Both the position numbers and the translations under genes were made by a program. The notes under the pieces were generated by a model. That model saw nothing but the letters and a program-made list of their open reading frames with translations. It made no database searches and was not told the origin of the DNA. A stretch of 64,000 nucleotides of DNA from Pseudoxanthomonas suwonensis (GTDB taxonomy: Bacteria > Pseudomonadota > Gammaproteobacteria > Xanthomonadales > Xanthomonadaceae). Position 1 is the first letter of the stretch, and every line of letters starts with the position of its first letter. Of this stretch, positions 47,717 through 56,591 are shown piece by piece. The DNA lies in NCBI GenBank assembly GCA_003240695.1, contig QFNC01000011.1, forward strand, positions 1-64,000, read 5' to 3'.

Positions 47717-48526
47717 CTAGCGCCGCATCACCACCTCTGAAGTACGTTTTCTGCGGGTCGACTCGGACGCCATGACGCTATGGCGATATAGCGTTTCAAC
47801 TTGCCACCCTGAGTAAAGCTCGCGGACAGACGGGTGGTCAGCGTTGCTTACAACAATACGAGCGCCGCGATGCGCAGCGCGCTGCAACGCAGCTTGGAGC
47901 CTTTCCTGATCGGACCAAGAGAACAGTCGTTCATTGTACTTCACAAAGCCGTTGTTGTTGTGCTTGACGGTATAGGGCGGATCAGCAAAGACAAAGTCGT
48001 TCTGACCACAAGCATCAATAATCTTCTCGAAATCCCCTGAAGCCAGCTCTGCCCCTTGCAGAGCCCTTGCAACAGCCTCGAAGTCATCGGACTCCATCAA
48101 AACTGCTGTTTTGGTGCCAAGAGGCACATTAAATTGGCCCTTGCGGTTTACGCGGTACAGCCCATTAAAACAAGTCCGATTTAGATACAAAAACCGCGCA
48201 GCACGTGCAGCGTTGCTCTTCGGCGTAGAACCACGCATCGCATAGTAGTAGTCCTCACAGTGTCGAGTCTGGTGGCGGCGCAGAAGAGCGACCACGGACG
48301 CCCAGTCATCCTTGAGCATGTTGTAGGTGTGGATCAGTTCCGCATTTGCATCGTTTAGAAGTGCACGCGCCGGCAGGAGGCTAAAAAAAACTGCACCACT
48401 TCCGAGGAATGGCTCTACGTATCTGTCCTTGTCAGACAGTTGGAATAGCGATCGATAGTCCCGGGCCAACCAGCGCTTTCCGCCTGCCCACTTCAGGAAC
48501 GGCGTGACCGGAGTTGTCTCAAGCAT
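47717..48526 (-). CDS. D12-class N6-adenine DNA methyltransferase (Dam-like)
   Basis: A 269-residue methyltransferase. FLKWAGGKRWL at 10-20 and VEPFLGSGAVFFSL at 38-50 form the SAM site, and the catalytic motif DPPY is at 182-185 followed by TVKHNNNGF. Length and order fit solitary or type II alpha-class adenine methylases. The start at 48526 overlaps the end of the upstream PD-(D/E)XK-DGQHR gene by eight bases, so the two are one operon. Base composition is clearly poorer in GC than the flanking core genes. Recognition sequence cannot be read from sequence; GATC is a guess at best. Confidence 0.9.
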   Translation of the reverse strand: MLETTPVTPFLKWAGGKRWLARDYRSLFQLSDKDRYVEPFLGSGAVFFSLLPARALLNDANAELIHTYNMLKDDWASVVALLRRHQTRHCEDYYYAMRGSTPKSNAARAARFLYLNRTCFNGLYRVNRKGQFNVPLGTKTAVLMESDDFEAVARALQGAELASGDFEKIIDACGQNDFVFADPPYTVKHNNNGFVKYNERLFSWSDQERLQAALQRAAHRGARIVVSNADHPSVRELYSGWQVETLYRHSVMASESTRRKRTSEVVMRR

Positions 48527-50858
48527 TTTCCGAAAGTCCGAGCGCGTCGTAGTCGAATGCGGCAATCCGCTCTTCCAGTGAGGTAGCAACAGCTTCTAGG
48601 AGGGAAAAATCCTCAACCCTGTAGTTGCGCTGCTCAGACGCGTGAGCCGGTATACGGCGAAGTTCATTTACGCGCTCCATCCACTCAAGGTTCTTTGCTT
48701 GCCCTTTGGCGCCATTAATGGGGATGTCCATTACGGACTTGAACAGCGGCCAGCGTTCCTTTTGCTCAACGATCTTCTTGAACTCGATGAAATCCAGATA
48801 CGTCTCGAGTGGCAGATCCTCGTCAGGTTCATCGAGCGATTTGGCATACGCCTTGGTCTTCATGTCCTTATTCGTAACACCCTTTTCCCAATAAGCGCCC
48901 TTCTCCTCACCGTACAGCTTTCGGAAAACGGCGAAGATGTGCTTCTGAACCATAATATTGATTTGCTGGATCTGCTGATCCGCAGTCCTACGCAACTCTT
49001 GAGATTGCGATCGCTCCCAATCCTCGTACCCGCCCGGGTCAAAGGATGGAAAATCCGTGCGTACCAACCGGGCTAAGCGGAGCAAGAGTTCTTTGGGACC
49101 GCCGCTACCGTACGGAACCGTAAGCAAGTTATCGACCGAACTGCTGTCGCGACCTAAAAAGTTCAAGACGGGCTCTAATAGCGGCGTCAGCAGCTCTTGC
49201 ACCTGCGCCTCTGGCAGACCACGCACCTGAACGTTGTACTCGCGTTCCGCGTAGCGGACGAGCTCACCCAAGAGCAGCGTGAGCGCTTGCACTGACTCGT
49301 TAGTGCAAAGACGCCCGGGACGTCCAGACTCCCACCGCGTCAAGTTGGCCTCCGAAATCTGACGGAAGAACCAATTGACCAGCTTTTGCGCTCGTAAAAG
49401 CGTGGCATTGTCGGACGCGCCGCAAAACGGCCCCAACTCGTAAGTGGAACGCAGAACTACGTCACCCAACAGCTGAGACCGCCTAAGCCCGATCTTTACC
49501 TGCGGCACAGTCAGGCAGGCTGTAGCGGAGCCCCGGATTCCCTCGGCAGAGAACCGGCCGTATAGCGGACTCGACAAATCCCGGTTCACGTTATGAATTA
49601 GGCGAGCGGCAATCGCGCCAATACGCTCAGACGGATTCTCAGAGCCCCACTTAAGTTGCCCTTCCAAATCATCCAGCAAATTCTTTGGAACCGACTTCTG
49701 CTCGTGATTGATGGTCACGAACATGTTGGCTTCCTCTTCCTTGCTGATGCCTTCGAAGGCTACAACGACCAGCTTCTGGTCGAGGAACTCCTCTCCCAGG
49801 CCAGCGTACCCGTACAGCCGGTGCTGACCATCAATCACCCAAGCCGACTTGTATGTGCTTGGAAGGTAGAGATGCCCAAAGTGAACGTCTGTGATGACAT
49901 CCTTTTGAATGATGTCAAAGCGAGGAGCTTTCACAAAATTGATCAGCAGGTTGTTCGGAAAGTAGCCGCCCTCACTGATGTACTTGCCGATCGACTTCAA
50001 CCGAGCTTTCTGGATTAGCCGTTGATACGTTGGGTGGCCCTCGGGATCGTCTAGCGTCCGGTGGTTCACAAACGCAATTTTCAGAAGATGTCGCGGCGTG
50101 GTAACAAAAGAATAAAAGTACTTCCCGCCGAGCTTTCCGCGGGTCGCTGGAATTTTAGTGTTTGCTAACTCTGGAATCGGCTGGTCTTTGAGGAATTCCG
50201 CTAAAAACTGGAAGCGGGCAGCCTTACCGAGGTGATCAGCGAGCTGTGTGTAATAAGGCAGTTCGTTCTCAGTAACTCGTCGAATATTGTGGGCATCCGC
50301 CCTTGCGATGTCTTCGTCAGACCAGATGACATTCTCGGTCACGAAAAACCAGAGAATCTTTGGCTTAAATTCGCGCCCATAAAAGGACTTGATGGAGCTC
50401 GCGATTCCGCCTTGGAGGGCGCCGAATTCTTCGATGTCCTTTTGAAGGCTTCGCTTACGCAGGCGATCGCACGCTTTGCACTCGGCCACGATGACCGTTT
50501 CATCATCCGATGCGTACACATCAATTTGTTTCTGGCCGTTAATGTCGCGCCGGTTGAACCTTATGCGGAACTTGCGCCCACTATTTAGCTCCGAATAGCC
50601 CATCTTGTAGAGGAGAACCCACCAAAGGTTCTCAAGACGCTCATCGATACGGCGCTCAAGACGCACAGTCGCAAAGTCGCGCGTTCGCTTATGAACGATC
50701 CAACCGTCTGCCTCGGCGGTGGCAAGGTCGTCGAGCTTGACTCGCTTCTGGTCGAACTTTGGATTGCGACGTCGGAATTCGGCCCTTAGCTCACTTTCCT
50801 TGTCCAACAAAGGCCAAAGTAACGCCTCGGATTTCTCTTCCCCACGCTTTTTGCTCAT
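48519..50858 (-). CDS. PD-(D/E)XK nuclease-like/DGQHR-domain fusion protein, putative defence protein
   Basis: A 779-residue protein. The N-terminal 230 residues contain a restriction-endonuclease-like site: QIDVYA with D113, then IVAECKA with E126 and K128, preceded by ENLWWVLLYKMGY. The middle carries VIDGQHRLYGYAG with DGQHR at 343-347, the signature of DndB-like proteins, followed by VVVAFEGISKEEEANMFVTINHEQKSVP-type residues. The C-terminal half is helical and unassigned. Start ATG 50858 is favoured because it follows a G-rich ribosome-binding region. It overlaps the downstream methylase gene. A restriction-modification-like or DNA-sensing defence role is inferred; no dnd or dpd genes are present. 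Confidence 0.78.
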   Translation of the reverse strand: MSKKRGEEKSEALLWPLLDKESELRAEFRRRNPKFDQKRVKLDDLATAEADGWIVHKRTRDFATVRLERRIDERLENLWWVLLYKMGYSELNSGRKFRIRFNRRDINGQKQIDVYASDDETVIVAECKACDRLRKRSLQKDIEEFGALQGGIASSIKSFYGREFKPKILWFFVTENVIWSDEDIARADAHNIRRVTENELPYYTQLADHLGKAARFQFLAEFLKDQPIPELANTKIPATRGKLGGKYFYSFVTTPRHLLKIAFVNHRTLDDPEGHPTYQRLIQKARLKSIGKYISEGGYFPNNLLINFVKAPRFDIIQKDVITDVHFGHLYLPSTYKSAWVIDGQHRLYGYAGLGEEFLDQKLVVVAFEGISKEEEANMFVTINHEQKSVPKNLLDDLEGQLKWGSENPSERIGAIAARLIHNVNRDLSSPLYGRFSAEGIRGSATACLTVPQVKIGLRRSQLLGDVVLRSTYELGPFCGASDNATLLRAQKLVNWFFRQISEANLTRWESGRPGRLCTNESVQALTLLLGELVRYAEREYNVQVRGLPEAQVQELLTPLLEPVLNFLGRDSSSVDNLLTVPYGSGGPKELLLRLARLVRTDFPSFDPGGYEDWERSQSQELRRTADQQIQQINIMVQKHIFAVFRKLYGEEKGAYWEKGVTNKDMKTKAYAKSLDEPDEDLPLETYLDFIEFKKIVEQKERWPLFKSVMDIPINGAKGQAKNLEWMERVNELRRIPAHASEQRNYRVEDFSLLEAVATSLEERIAAFDYDALGLSENA

Positions 50859-50861
50859 TCG

Positions 50862-50870
50862 CCCCCCCCC
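50862..50870 (-). promoter_or_regulatory. Nine-G tract in the ribosome-binding position of the DGQHR gene
   Basis: On the minus strand AACTT is followed by nine Gs, then CGA and the ATG at 50858. The tract occupies the Shine-Dalgarno window, so a change in length would alter spacing and strength of translation initiation. Confidence 0.5.
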
Positions 50871-50901
50871 AAGTTCACTATGTCGCAGGCCGTACAGACG
50901 T

Positions 50902-53900
50902 TTACATATTCCTTCGATACTCCCCACCCACCTCATACAACGCATGGCTGATCTGCCCCAGCGAATGCGTCTTCACCGCTTCCATCAGGGATTCAAACAC
51001 ATTCCGCCGTTCGCGGGCGGTGGCCTGTAGCGCACGCAAGCCCTCGGCCGCATAGCAGTTACGGTTGCCTTGGTAGCCCGCGACGTTCGCGATCTGCTGC
51101 CCCTTCTCCTCTTCCGTGGAGCGGATCAGTTCGATCTCGGTCGCCACTTCGCCGGCGTGTTCCTTCGGCAGGAAGGTGTTGACGCCCACCAGCGGCAGGC
51201 TGCCGTCGTGCTTCCTGTGCTCATAGTACAGGCTTTCTTCCTGGATCTTGCCGCGCTGGTACATGGTGTCCATCGCGCCCAGCACGCCGCCGCGCTCGCT
51301 GATCGCCTCGAACTCCTTGTACACCGCCTCTTCCACGATGTCGGTGAGCCTGTCCACGATGAAGCTGCCCTGCCACGGGTTCTCGCAGAAGTTCAGCCCC
51401 AGCTCCTTGTTGATGATCATCTGGATCGCCACCGCGCGGCGCACCGACTCCTCGGTCGGCGTGGTGATCGCCTCGTCATAGGCATTGGTGTGCAGGCTGT
51501 TGCAGTTGTCGAACAGGGCGTACAACGCCTGCAAGGTGGTGCGGATGTCGTTGAACTGGATCTCCTGCGCGTGCAGGGAGCGACCGCTGGTCTGGATGTG
51601 GTACTTCATCATTTGGCTGCGGCTGGACGCGCCGTAGCGCTCGCGCATCGCGCGGGCCCAGATGCGGCGGGCCACGCGGCCGATCACGGTGTACTCGGGG
51701 TCCATGCCGTTGGAGAAGAAGAACGACAGGTTGGGCGCGAAGTCGTCGATCTTCATGCCGCGCGCCAGGTAGTACTCGACAATGGTGAAGCCGTTGCTGA
51801 GGGTGAAGGCCAGCTGCGAGATCGGGTTCGCGCCGGCCTCGGCGATGTGGTAGCCGGAGATCGACACCGAATAGAAATTGCGCACGCCGTGGTCGACGAA
51901 ATACTGCTGGATGTCGCCCATCATTCGCAGCGCGAACTCGGTGCTGAAGATGCAGGTGTTCTGCGCCTGGTCTTCCTTGAGGATGTCAGCCTGCACGGTG
52001 CCGCGCACGGTGGCCAGCGTCTCGGCCTTGATGCGGGCGTAGGTGTCGGCGTCGACCAGCTGCTCGCCGGTCATGCCCAGCAACCCGAGGCCGAGGCCGT
52101 CGTTGCCCTGCGGCAGCTCGCCGGAATAGACCGGACGTTTGCGGCCTTCGAAGAATTGGGCGATGTGCTTCTGCGCATCCGCCCAGCGCGCGTCGTCGGC
52201 CTTGAGGTATTTCTCCACCTGCTGGTCGATGGCGGTGTTCATGAACATCGCCAGGATGATCGGCGCCGGGCCGTTGATGGTCATCGACACGCTGGTGGTG
52301 GGCGCGCACAGGTCGAAGCCGGAATACAGCTTCTTCATGTCGTCCAGTGTGGGGATGTTGACGCCGGAGTTGCCGATCTTGCCGTAGATGTCGGGGCGCG
52401 GTGCCGGGTCCTCGCCGTACAGGGTCACGCTGTCGAAGGCGGTGGACAGGCGCGCCGCGGGCTGGCCGACGCTGAGGTAATGGAAGCGGCGGTTGGTGCG
52501 CTCGGGCGTGCCTTCACCGGCGAACATGCGGATCGGGTCCTCGCCGGTGCGCCGGTACGGGTACACGCCGCCGGTGTATGGATAGGAACCGGGCAGATTT
52601 TCCTTCTGCAGGAACATCAGCAGTTCGCCCCAGCTCCGATAGGTCGGCGCGGCGATCTTCGGGATCATCTGGTGCGACAGCGATTCGCGGTAGTTTTCGA
52701 CACGGATGGTCTTGCCGCGCACTTCGTATTCGTTGACCTCGTCGGTGATCGACTTCAGGCGCGCCGGCCATTCGCGCAGCAGCTTGAGCACTTCGGAATC
52801 CAGCGACTGCACGGCATCGTTGTAGCGCTGGCGCAATGTCAGGAGCGAGCGGTCGGTCTTCGCTCCCTCTCCCGTCGGGGGAGGATTGGTGTGAGGGTGC
52901 GTCCCCTCATGCGCCCTTCGGGCACCTTCTCCCGCAGGGAGAAGGGATTCGTCGGCGTACACCGCGAGCTGCGCCGGCAATTTGTCGTCTTCCAGTTCCT
53001 GCAGCGCCTGCCACAGCGACTGCGCGCGGTCGGCCACTTCTGCCTGCGATTCGATCCGCGCATTGATGGCGCGGCCCTGCTCGGCGATCTCGGCCAGGTA
53101 ACGCACGCGGGCGCCGGGGATCAGCACGGTCGCGCGCGGCTCTTTCAACGAGGTGTCGATGGCCGGCGTCCACTTGCCTTCCGGCAACCCGAGCTTCTCG
53201 CGCAACAGTCGGGTGAGGTTGGCGAACATCCAGCTGATGCCGGGATCGTTGAACTGGCTGGCAATCGTCGGATACACCGGCACCTCCTCGTCCCTGGTCT
53301 GGAAGGCGACGCGGTTGCGCTTCCACTGCTTGCGCACGTCGCGCAGCGCGTCCTCGGCGCCGCGCTTGTCGAACTTGTTCAGCACCACCAGCTCGGCGAA
53401 ATCGAGCATGTCGATCTTTTCCAGCTGGCTGGCCGCGCCGTAGTCGCTGGTCATCACGTACATCGGGAAGTCGACCAGATCGACGATTTCCGAATCGCTC
53501 TGGCCGATGCCGGCGGTCTCCACGATCACCAGGTCGTAGCCCAGCGACTTCAACAGGCCGATGGAATCCTTCAATACCACGTTGGTGGCCGAGTGCTGGC
53601 GGCGGGTGGCCATGGAACGCATGAACACGCGGTGCGAGCGCAGCGAGTTCATGCGGATGCGATCGCCCAGCAGCGCACCACCGGTGCGGCGGCGGGTGGG
53701 ATCCACCGAGATCACGGCAATGCGCATCTGCGGGAAGTTGGCCAGGAAGCGGTTCAGCAACTCGTCGGTGACCGAGGACTTGCCCGCACCGCCGGTGCCG
53801 GTGATGCCGACGACGGGCGTCTTGCCGCCGGCCAACTGCCACTGCTTGCGCAGCGAGGCCAACTCGCCTTCCTCCAGCAACCCGTCCTCGATGGCGCTGA

Positions 53901-54417
53901 GCATGCGGCCGATGGCGATTTCATCGTCGAAGTCGACCTTGTGCGGCTTCTCCACCGGCATGCGCCCGGCTTCGGCACGTTTGACCACGTCGGCGATCAT
54001 CTCCACCAGCCCCATCTTCATGCCGTCGTTGGGGTGGTAGATGCGCTCGACACCGTACGCTTCGAGTTCGCGGATTTCCTCCGGCGTGATGGTGCCGCCG
54101 CCGCCGCCGAACACGCGGATGTGGGCCGCGCCGCGCTGCTTCAGCATGTCCACCATGTACTTGAAGTACTCGACATGGCCGCCCTGGTAACTGGACAGGG
54201 CGATGCCATCGGCGTCCTCCTGCAGCGCCGCGCGCACCACGTCCTCCACCGAGCGGTTGTGGCCAAGGTGGATCACTTCCGCGCCCTGCGACTGGATCAG
54301 CCGGCGCATGATGTTGATGGCGGCGTCGTGGCCGTCGAACAGGCTGGCGGCGGTGACGAAGCGCAGCGGCGTGCGCTCGGGCTGGCTGGCGGGAACGGCT
54401 TGGGCGGGCGTGCTCAT
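50902..54417 (-). CDS. icmF: Fused isobutyryl-CoA mutase (B12-dependent)
   Basis: Interconverts isobutyryl-CoA and n-butyryl-CoA with adenosylcobalamin. The 1171-residue protein has all three parts: an N-terminal B12-binding domain with SLFDGHDAA (H30) and a glycine-rich GGGGGTI segment, a MeaB-type G domain with P-loop GTGGAGKS at 207-214, [15 protein letters not shown] and NKFD, and the C-terminal mutase barrel from about 560 ([48 protein letters not shown]). Residues about 490-519, in the linker before the mutase part, are encoded by an inserted repeat. It fits the branched-chain acyl-CoA metabolism implied by the nearby leucine dehydrogenase and IVD genes. Confidence 0.95.
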   Translation of the reverse strand: MSTPAQAVPASQPERTPLRFVTAASLFDGHDAAINIMRRLIQSQGAEVIHLGHNRSVEDVVRAALQEDADGIALSSYQGGHVEYFKYMVDMLKQRGAAHIRVFGGGGGTITPEEIRELEAYGVERIYHPNDGMKMGLVEMIADVVKRAEAGRMPVEKPHKVDFDDEIAIGRMLSAIEDGLLEEGELASLRKQWQLAGGKTPVVGITGTGGAGKSSVTDELLNRFLANFPQMRIAVISVDPTRRRTGGALLGDRIRMNSLRSHRVFMRSMATRRQHSATNVVLKDSIGLLKSLGYDLVIVETAGIGQSDSEIVDLVDFPMYVMTSDYGAASQLEKIDMLDFAELVVLNKFDKRGAEDALRDVRKQWKRNRVAFQTRDEEVPVYPTIASQFNDPGISWMFANLTRLLREKLGLPEGKWTPAIDTSLKEPRATVLIPGARVRYLAEIAEQGRAINARIESQAEVADRAQSLWQALQELEDDKLPAQLAVYADESLLPAGEGARRAHEGTHPHTNPPPTGEGAKTDRSLLTLRQRYNDAVQSLDSEVLKLLREWPARLKSITDEVNEYEVRGKTIRVENYRESLSHQMIPKIAAPTYRSWGELLMFLQKENLPGSYPYTGGVYPYRRTGEDPIRMFAGEGTPERTNRRFHYLSVGQPAARLSTAFDSVTLYGEDPAPRPDIYGKIGNSGVNIPTLDDMKKLYSGFDLCAPTTSVSMTINGPAPIILAMFMNTAIDQQVEKYLKADDARWADAQKHIAQFFEGRKRPVYSGELPQGNDGLGLGLLGMTGEQLVDADTYARIKAETLATVRGTVQADILKEDQAQNTCIFSTEFALRMMGDIQQYFVDHGVRNFYSVSISGYHIAEAGANPISQLAFTLSNGFTIVEYYLARGMKIDDFAPNLSFFFSNGMDPEYTVIGRVARRIWARAMRERYGASSRSQMMKYHIQTSGRSLHAQEIQFNDIRTTLQALYALFDNCNSLHTNAYDEAITTPTEESVRRAVAIQMIINKELGLNFCENPWQGSFIVDRLTDIVEEAVYKEFEAISERGGVLGAMDTMYQRGKIQEESLYYEHRKHDGSLPLVGVNTFLPKEHAGEVATEIELIRSTEEEKGQQIANVAGYQGNRNCYAAEGLRALQATARERRNVFESLMEAVKTHSLGQISHALYEVGGEYRRNM
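52863..52950. repeat. REP-like interspersed repeat inserted within icmF
   Basis: The plus strand reads CTCCCTCTCCCGTCGGGGG..., GTGAGGGTGCGTCCCC, GCGCCCTTCGGGC, then ACCTTCTCCCGCAGGGAGA, with inverted-repeat pairs such as CCCTTCGGG and TTCTCCCGCAGGGAGAA. Sequences of this pattern are common as intergenic repeats in Xanthomonadaceae. Here it lies inside a gene, keeps the frame and adds roughly 29 residues rich in Pro, Gly, His and Glu. Confidence 0.75.
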
Positions 54418-54480
54418 GGCGCCTCTCGTGTCGGTTCGGTCAGGGCGATTGTAGCGCCTCGGCCGAATCGAACCGCCTGC

Positions 54481-55029
54481 TCATGGCGCGCTGGAAGAGC
54501 CGCTGCCTGCCGGTGTCGCCTCGACCACGTCGTACAGGGTCATCAGGCGGCGCGGGGTGTCGTCGAGGGGATTGTCGATGTATTCCATCAGCACGAGATA
54601 ATGGCAGCGGTCGTTCCGCAAGACGATCAGATGCTTCGAGCTTCCGCTGACCTCATGCCGGAGGCGGGAAGAAGTCCGGCGACACCCTTCTGGAATAAGC
54701 GCTTCATCGCGATTGAAGTAGATGTTGATCTCGTGGTAGATCGGCCCGATCAGCTGGTGATCGCGCATCATCAGGTCGCGCGTGCCGACCACGGAGAAAT
54801 ATGGCGACAACACGCTGGAAAAGTCCCGATGGTGGTCGGATCGCTGCGGAGCGAAGCTGTCGTCGCGAATCACCTCGACCGCGCCCCGGGTGCGCTGCTC
54901 GATCGTGTGTGCGACGCGTTCGAGCGATTCGGTGCTGCAGCCTGTCAGCCATGGGACGATGACCAGCATGATGCATAGGCCGAAAGCCATGGGCGGACTG
55001 CCGGTGCTGTTACGCGCGTTCGGGTGCAT
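54481..55029 (-). CDS. Putative lipoprotein, candidate immunity partner of the calpain-like effector
   Basis: A 182-residue lipoprotein. From ATG 55029 the signal peptide is GLCIMLVIVPWLTGC with C31 as the lipidated residue; ATG 54990 is an alternative start without basic residues. The mature part is not recognised (VRYIRDDSF-like acidic/aromatic segments, LIGPIYHEINIYFNRDEALI, HLIVLRNDRCHYLVLMEYID). It overlaps the end of the calpain-like gene by 20 bases in the 55029 version. Envelope location next to a putative secreted protease fits an X-T4SS-type immunity lipoprotein, but this is position-based only. Confidence 0.6.
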   Translation of the reverse strand: MHPNARNSTGSPPMAFGLCIMLVIVPWLTGCSTESLERVAHTIEQRTRGAVEVIRDDSFAPQRSDHHRDFSSVLSPYFSVVGTRDLMMRDHQLIGPIYHEINIYFNRDEALIPEGCRRTSSRLRHEVSGSSKHLIVLRNDRCHYLVLMEYIDNPLDDTPRRLMTLYDVVEATPAGSGSSSAP

Positions 55030-56194
55030 GGCCGCTTGCCCGCTGCTCCGGAGCGGCACATGTCCTGGCCGCCTCCATGGACAGCGACGCCATCGATTCC
55101 TGCAAGGTCGGCAGCAGTGCATGGGTATCCAGCATGATGCGGAATCCAGGTGTGTGGCCGGCCACCAGCAGGCGGCCATCAGCGGTCACGGTGGCCGCTG
55201 CCACGTCATCGGCACGATGCAAGCCGTTCCTGCCCGCCAGCACAGTCGCGGCTGCCACGGCATCGTCGCCCACAACGGTACCCACGCGACTGCGGATGGC
55301 CTGGAACAATTCCCGCTGCGTCTGCGACAGGTCGGCGATGTCGAACTTGCCGAACGAACGCGTGTGCAGACGCATCAGGCGCTGCAGGCTGATCTCGTTT
55401 TCGGCCTCCGGATTGGGTTTCTTTTGAATTGGATCGACATTGTTGTTGTTGCCATGCGGATTGCGCACGCGCAGCATGACCTCGCCGGTATCGGGATCGA
55501 GACGTGCGCCGAAAACCATGTAGGCGTGGCGACCGACCACGCCGTCGTCCACGGTTCCGGGCCTCTGCGCCAGGTCAACGAGGAACCTGGCCGTATCCAG
55601 CGCACTCGGATCGTCTTGGCCTTGGCCCGGATCGGGCTTGGTGGTCATCACGATGCGCCGCCCGTCGGCCAGTTCAGCATGGATGCGATCGACGATCTGC
55701 TGGGGTGGCAGTCCATCCAATTCGGATGCACGCACCGTGATGGGATCCTCGCCGGTGATCGCATGCAGCGCATCCGCAGGGTCTCCGCCTTTATCAAGCA
55801 TGGTCTTGCCAGCCTCCCAGCTGCCTGCAAGCTGCTTCGCGTAACCCACTTCATAGATTGCCGGCCAGATGGCACCGGATGTCTCCGCTTCCCCGATCCG
55901 GAACGTGCTGCCGCCTCTCGCTTCAAGGTTCTGATGCAGCTCGGCCTGGGTCACCGACACCGATGTCCACTGGCCGTCCTTGAACAGTCTGACCGAAAAC
56001 GATCCAGACTGCGCGTCATAGCGAATGCCGGATCGGATGACGTCCGGCGTTTGCTGCGCCACCGATCCGGCTGCGGCAACGAGAAAGCAGTCGCCCAGCG
56101 ATTTCTGCTGGATGTCATTGCCCCCGGGGCGGCCATCCGCCCCCCACAGATCCTTTTCAGTGAAAACGTGGCTGGATTGCGCATGTTTGGTCAT
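55010..56194 (-). CDS. Calpain-like cysteine protease with C-terminal XVIPCD-like domain, putative effector
   Basis: A 394-residue protein. The papain/calpain triad is visible: C36 in QKSLGDCFLVAAAGSVA, H223 in GRHAYMVFGA and N245 in VRNPHGNN, in the C-H-N order and spacing of family C2. There is no N-terminal signal peptide. Residues about 290-370 resemble a degenerate XVIPCD: QRELFQAIRSRVG, a short helix, NGLHRADDVAAATVTADGRL, LLVAGHTPGF and LPTLQESM. The following lipoprotein overlaps its 3' end. This suggests a protease delivered by the X-T4SS with its immunity partner; a housekeeping protease is less likely given the missing signal and the neighbour. Delivery is inferred. Confidence 0.72.
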   Translation of the reverse strand: MTKHAQSSHVFTEKDLWGADGRPGGNDIQQKSLGDCFLVAAAGSVAQQTPDVIRSGIRYDAQSGSFSVRLFKDGQWTSVSVTQAELHQNLEARGGSTFRIGEAETSGAIWPAIYEVGYAKQLAGSWEAGKTMLDKGGDPADALHAITGEDPITVRASELDGLPPQQIVDRIHAELADGRRIVMTTKPDPGQGQDDPSALDTARFLVDLAQRPGTVDDGVVGRHAYMVFGARLDPDTGEVMLRVRNPHGNNNNVDPIQKKPNPEAENEISLQRLMRLHTRSFGKFDIADLSQTQRELFQAIRSRVGTVVGDDAVAAATVLAGRNGLHRADDVAAATVTADGRLLVAGHTPGFRIMLDTHALLPTLQESMASLSMEAARTCAAPEQRASGHAPERA

Positions 56195-56412
56195 GGAGTG
56201 CGTTCCGTCTGCAGGTGTTGGATCGGCATAGTAGCAGGCTTCAGGGTTTGACGGGGTTTGACGGGGTTTGCCGCGGCATTGCGCAGATCGCCTGTCTCAC
56301 TGCGTGCCAGCGTGGCCTGCAGGGTAGCGGCATGCTCGTCGAAGCCACCGTGCGCCGTGGCGTTTGCGGCGGCCGGCGATTGCACCCAGTCGAGATGGCC
56401 GGGCCGTCTCAT
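56191..56412 (-). CDS. Small hypothetical ORF coupled to the calpain-like gene
   Basis: A 73-residue frame from ATG 56412 whose stop overlaps the calpain start by ATGA. Third codon positions are mostly G or C, like the real genes around it. The sequence (HLDWVQSPAAANATAHGGFDE, then ATLARSETGDLRNAAANPVK) is not recognised. The last part is encoded by three 10-base repeats. It may be a small adaptor or chaperone gene, or non-functional leader sequence. Confidence 0.35.
   Translation of the reverse strand: MRRPGHLDWVQSPAAANATAHGGFDEHAATLQATLARSETGDLRNAAANPVKPRQTLKPATMPIQHLQTERTP
56244..56273. repeat. Three tandem 10-bp repeats (GGGTTTGACG)
   Basis: GGGTTTGACG, GGGTTTGACG, GGGTTTGCCG in direct tandem. 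They lie inside the small frame upstream of the calpain-like gene. Because the unit is not a multiple of three, copy-number change would shift that frame. Confidence 0.8.
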
Positions 56413-56591
56413 GCCGAATCAGCGCAATGCCGGCCATGCGCGACCGGCAGCACGATGCGTATCTGCCCTGCTGAGTGCGGCCGATCGACCGCCGACCGAC
56501 CTGGCAGCCGTCCGGCAGGGCGTGCGGGTTGTATGCTTGCCGCGCATGTCGGCGCAGGACCGCTGCGTTGCATGCCTGCCCCGGACCCTGC
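56413..56591. other. Intergenic region between the small ORF and the phospholipase D gene
   Basis: Divergent spacer of about 180 bases that should hold the promoters of both sides. I see no convincing hexamer pair, tRNA or repeat in it. Confidence 0.4.

Noticed and set aside
47681..50879. Near-perfect 10-bp inverted ends (AGTGAACCTG/AGTGAACTTG) flanking the methylase-DGQHR island
   Set aside because: Only nine of ten bases match, the left copy belongs to a repeat family found nearby, and no target duplication is visible; probably chance.
51070..54978. 1302-codon open frame antisense to icmF
   Set aside because: Composition-driven shadow of a GC-rich gene; no motif, and icmF explains the sequence fully.
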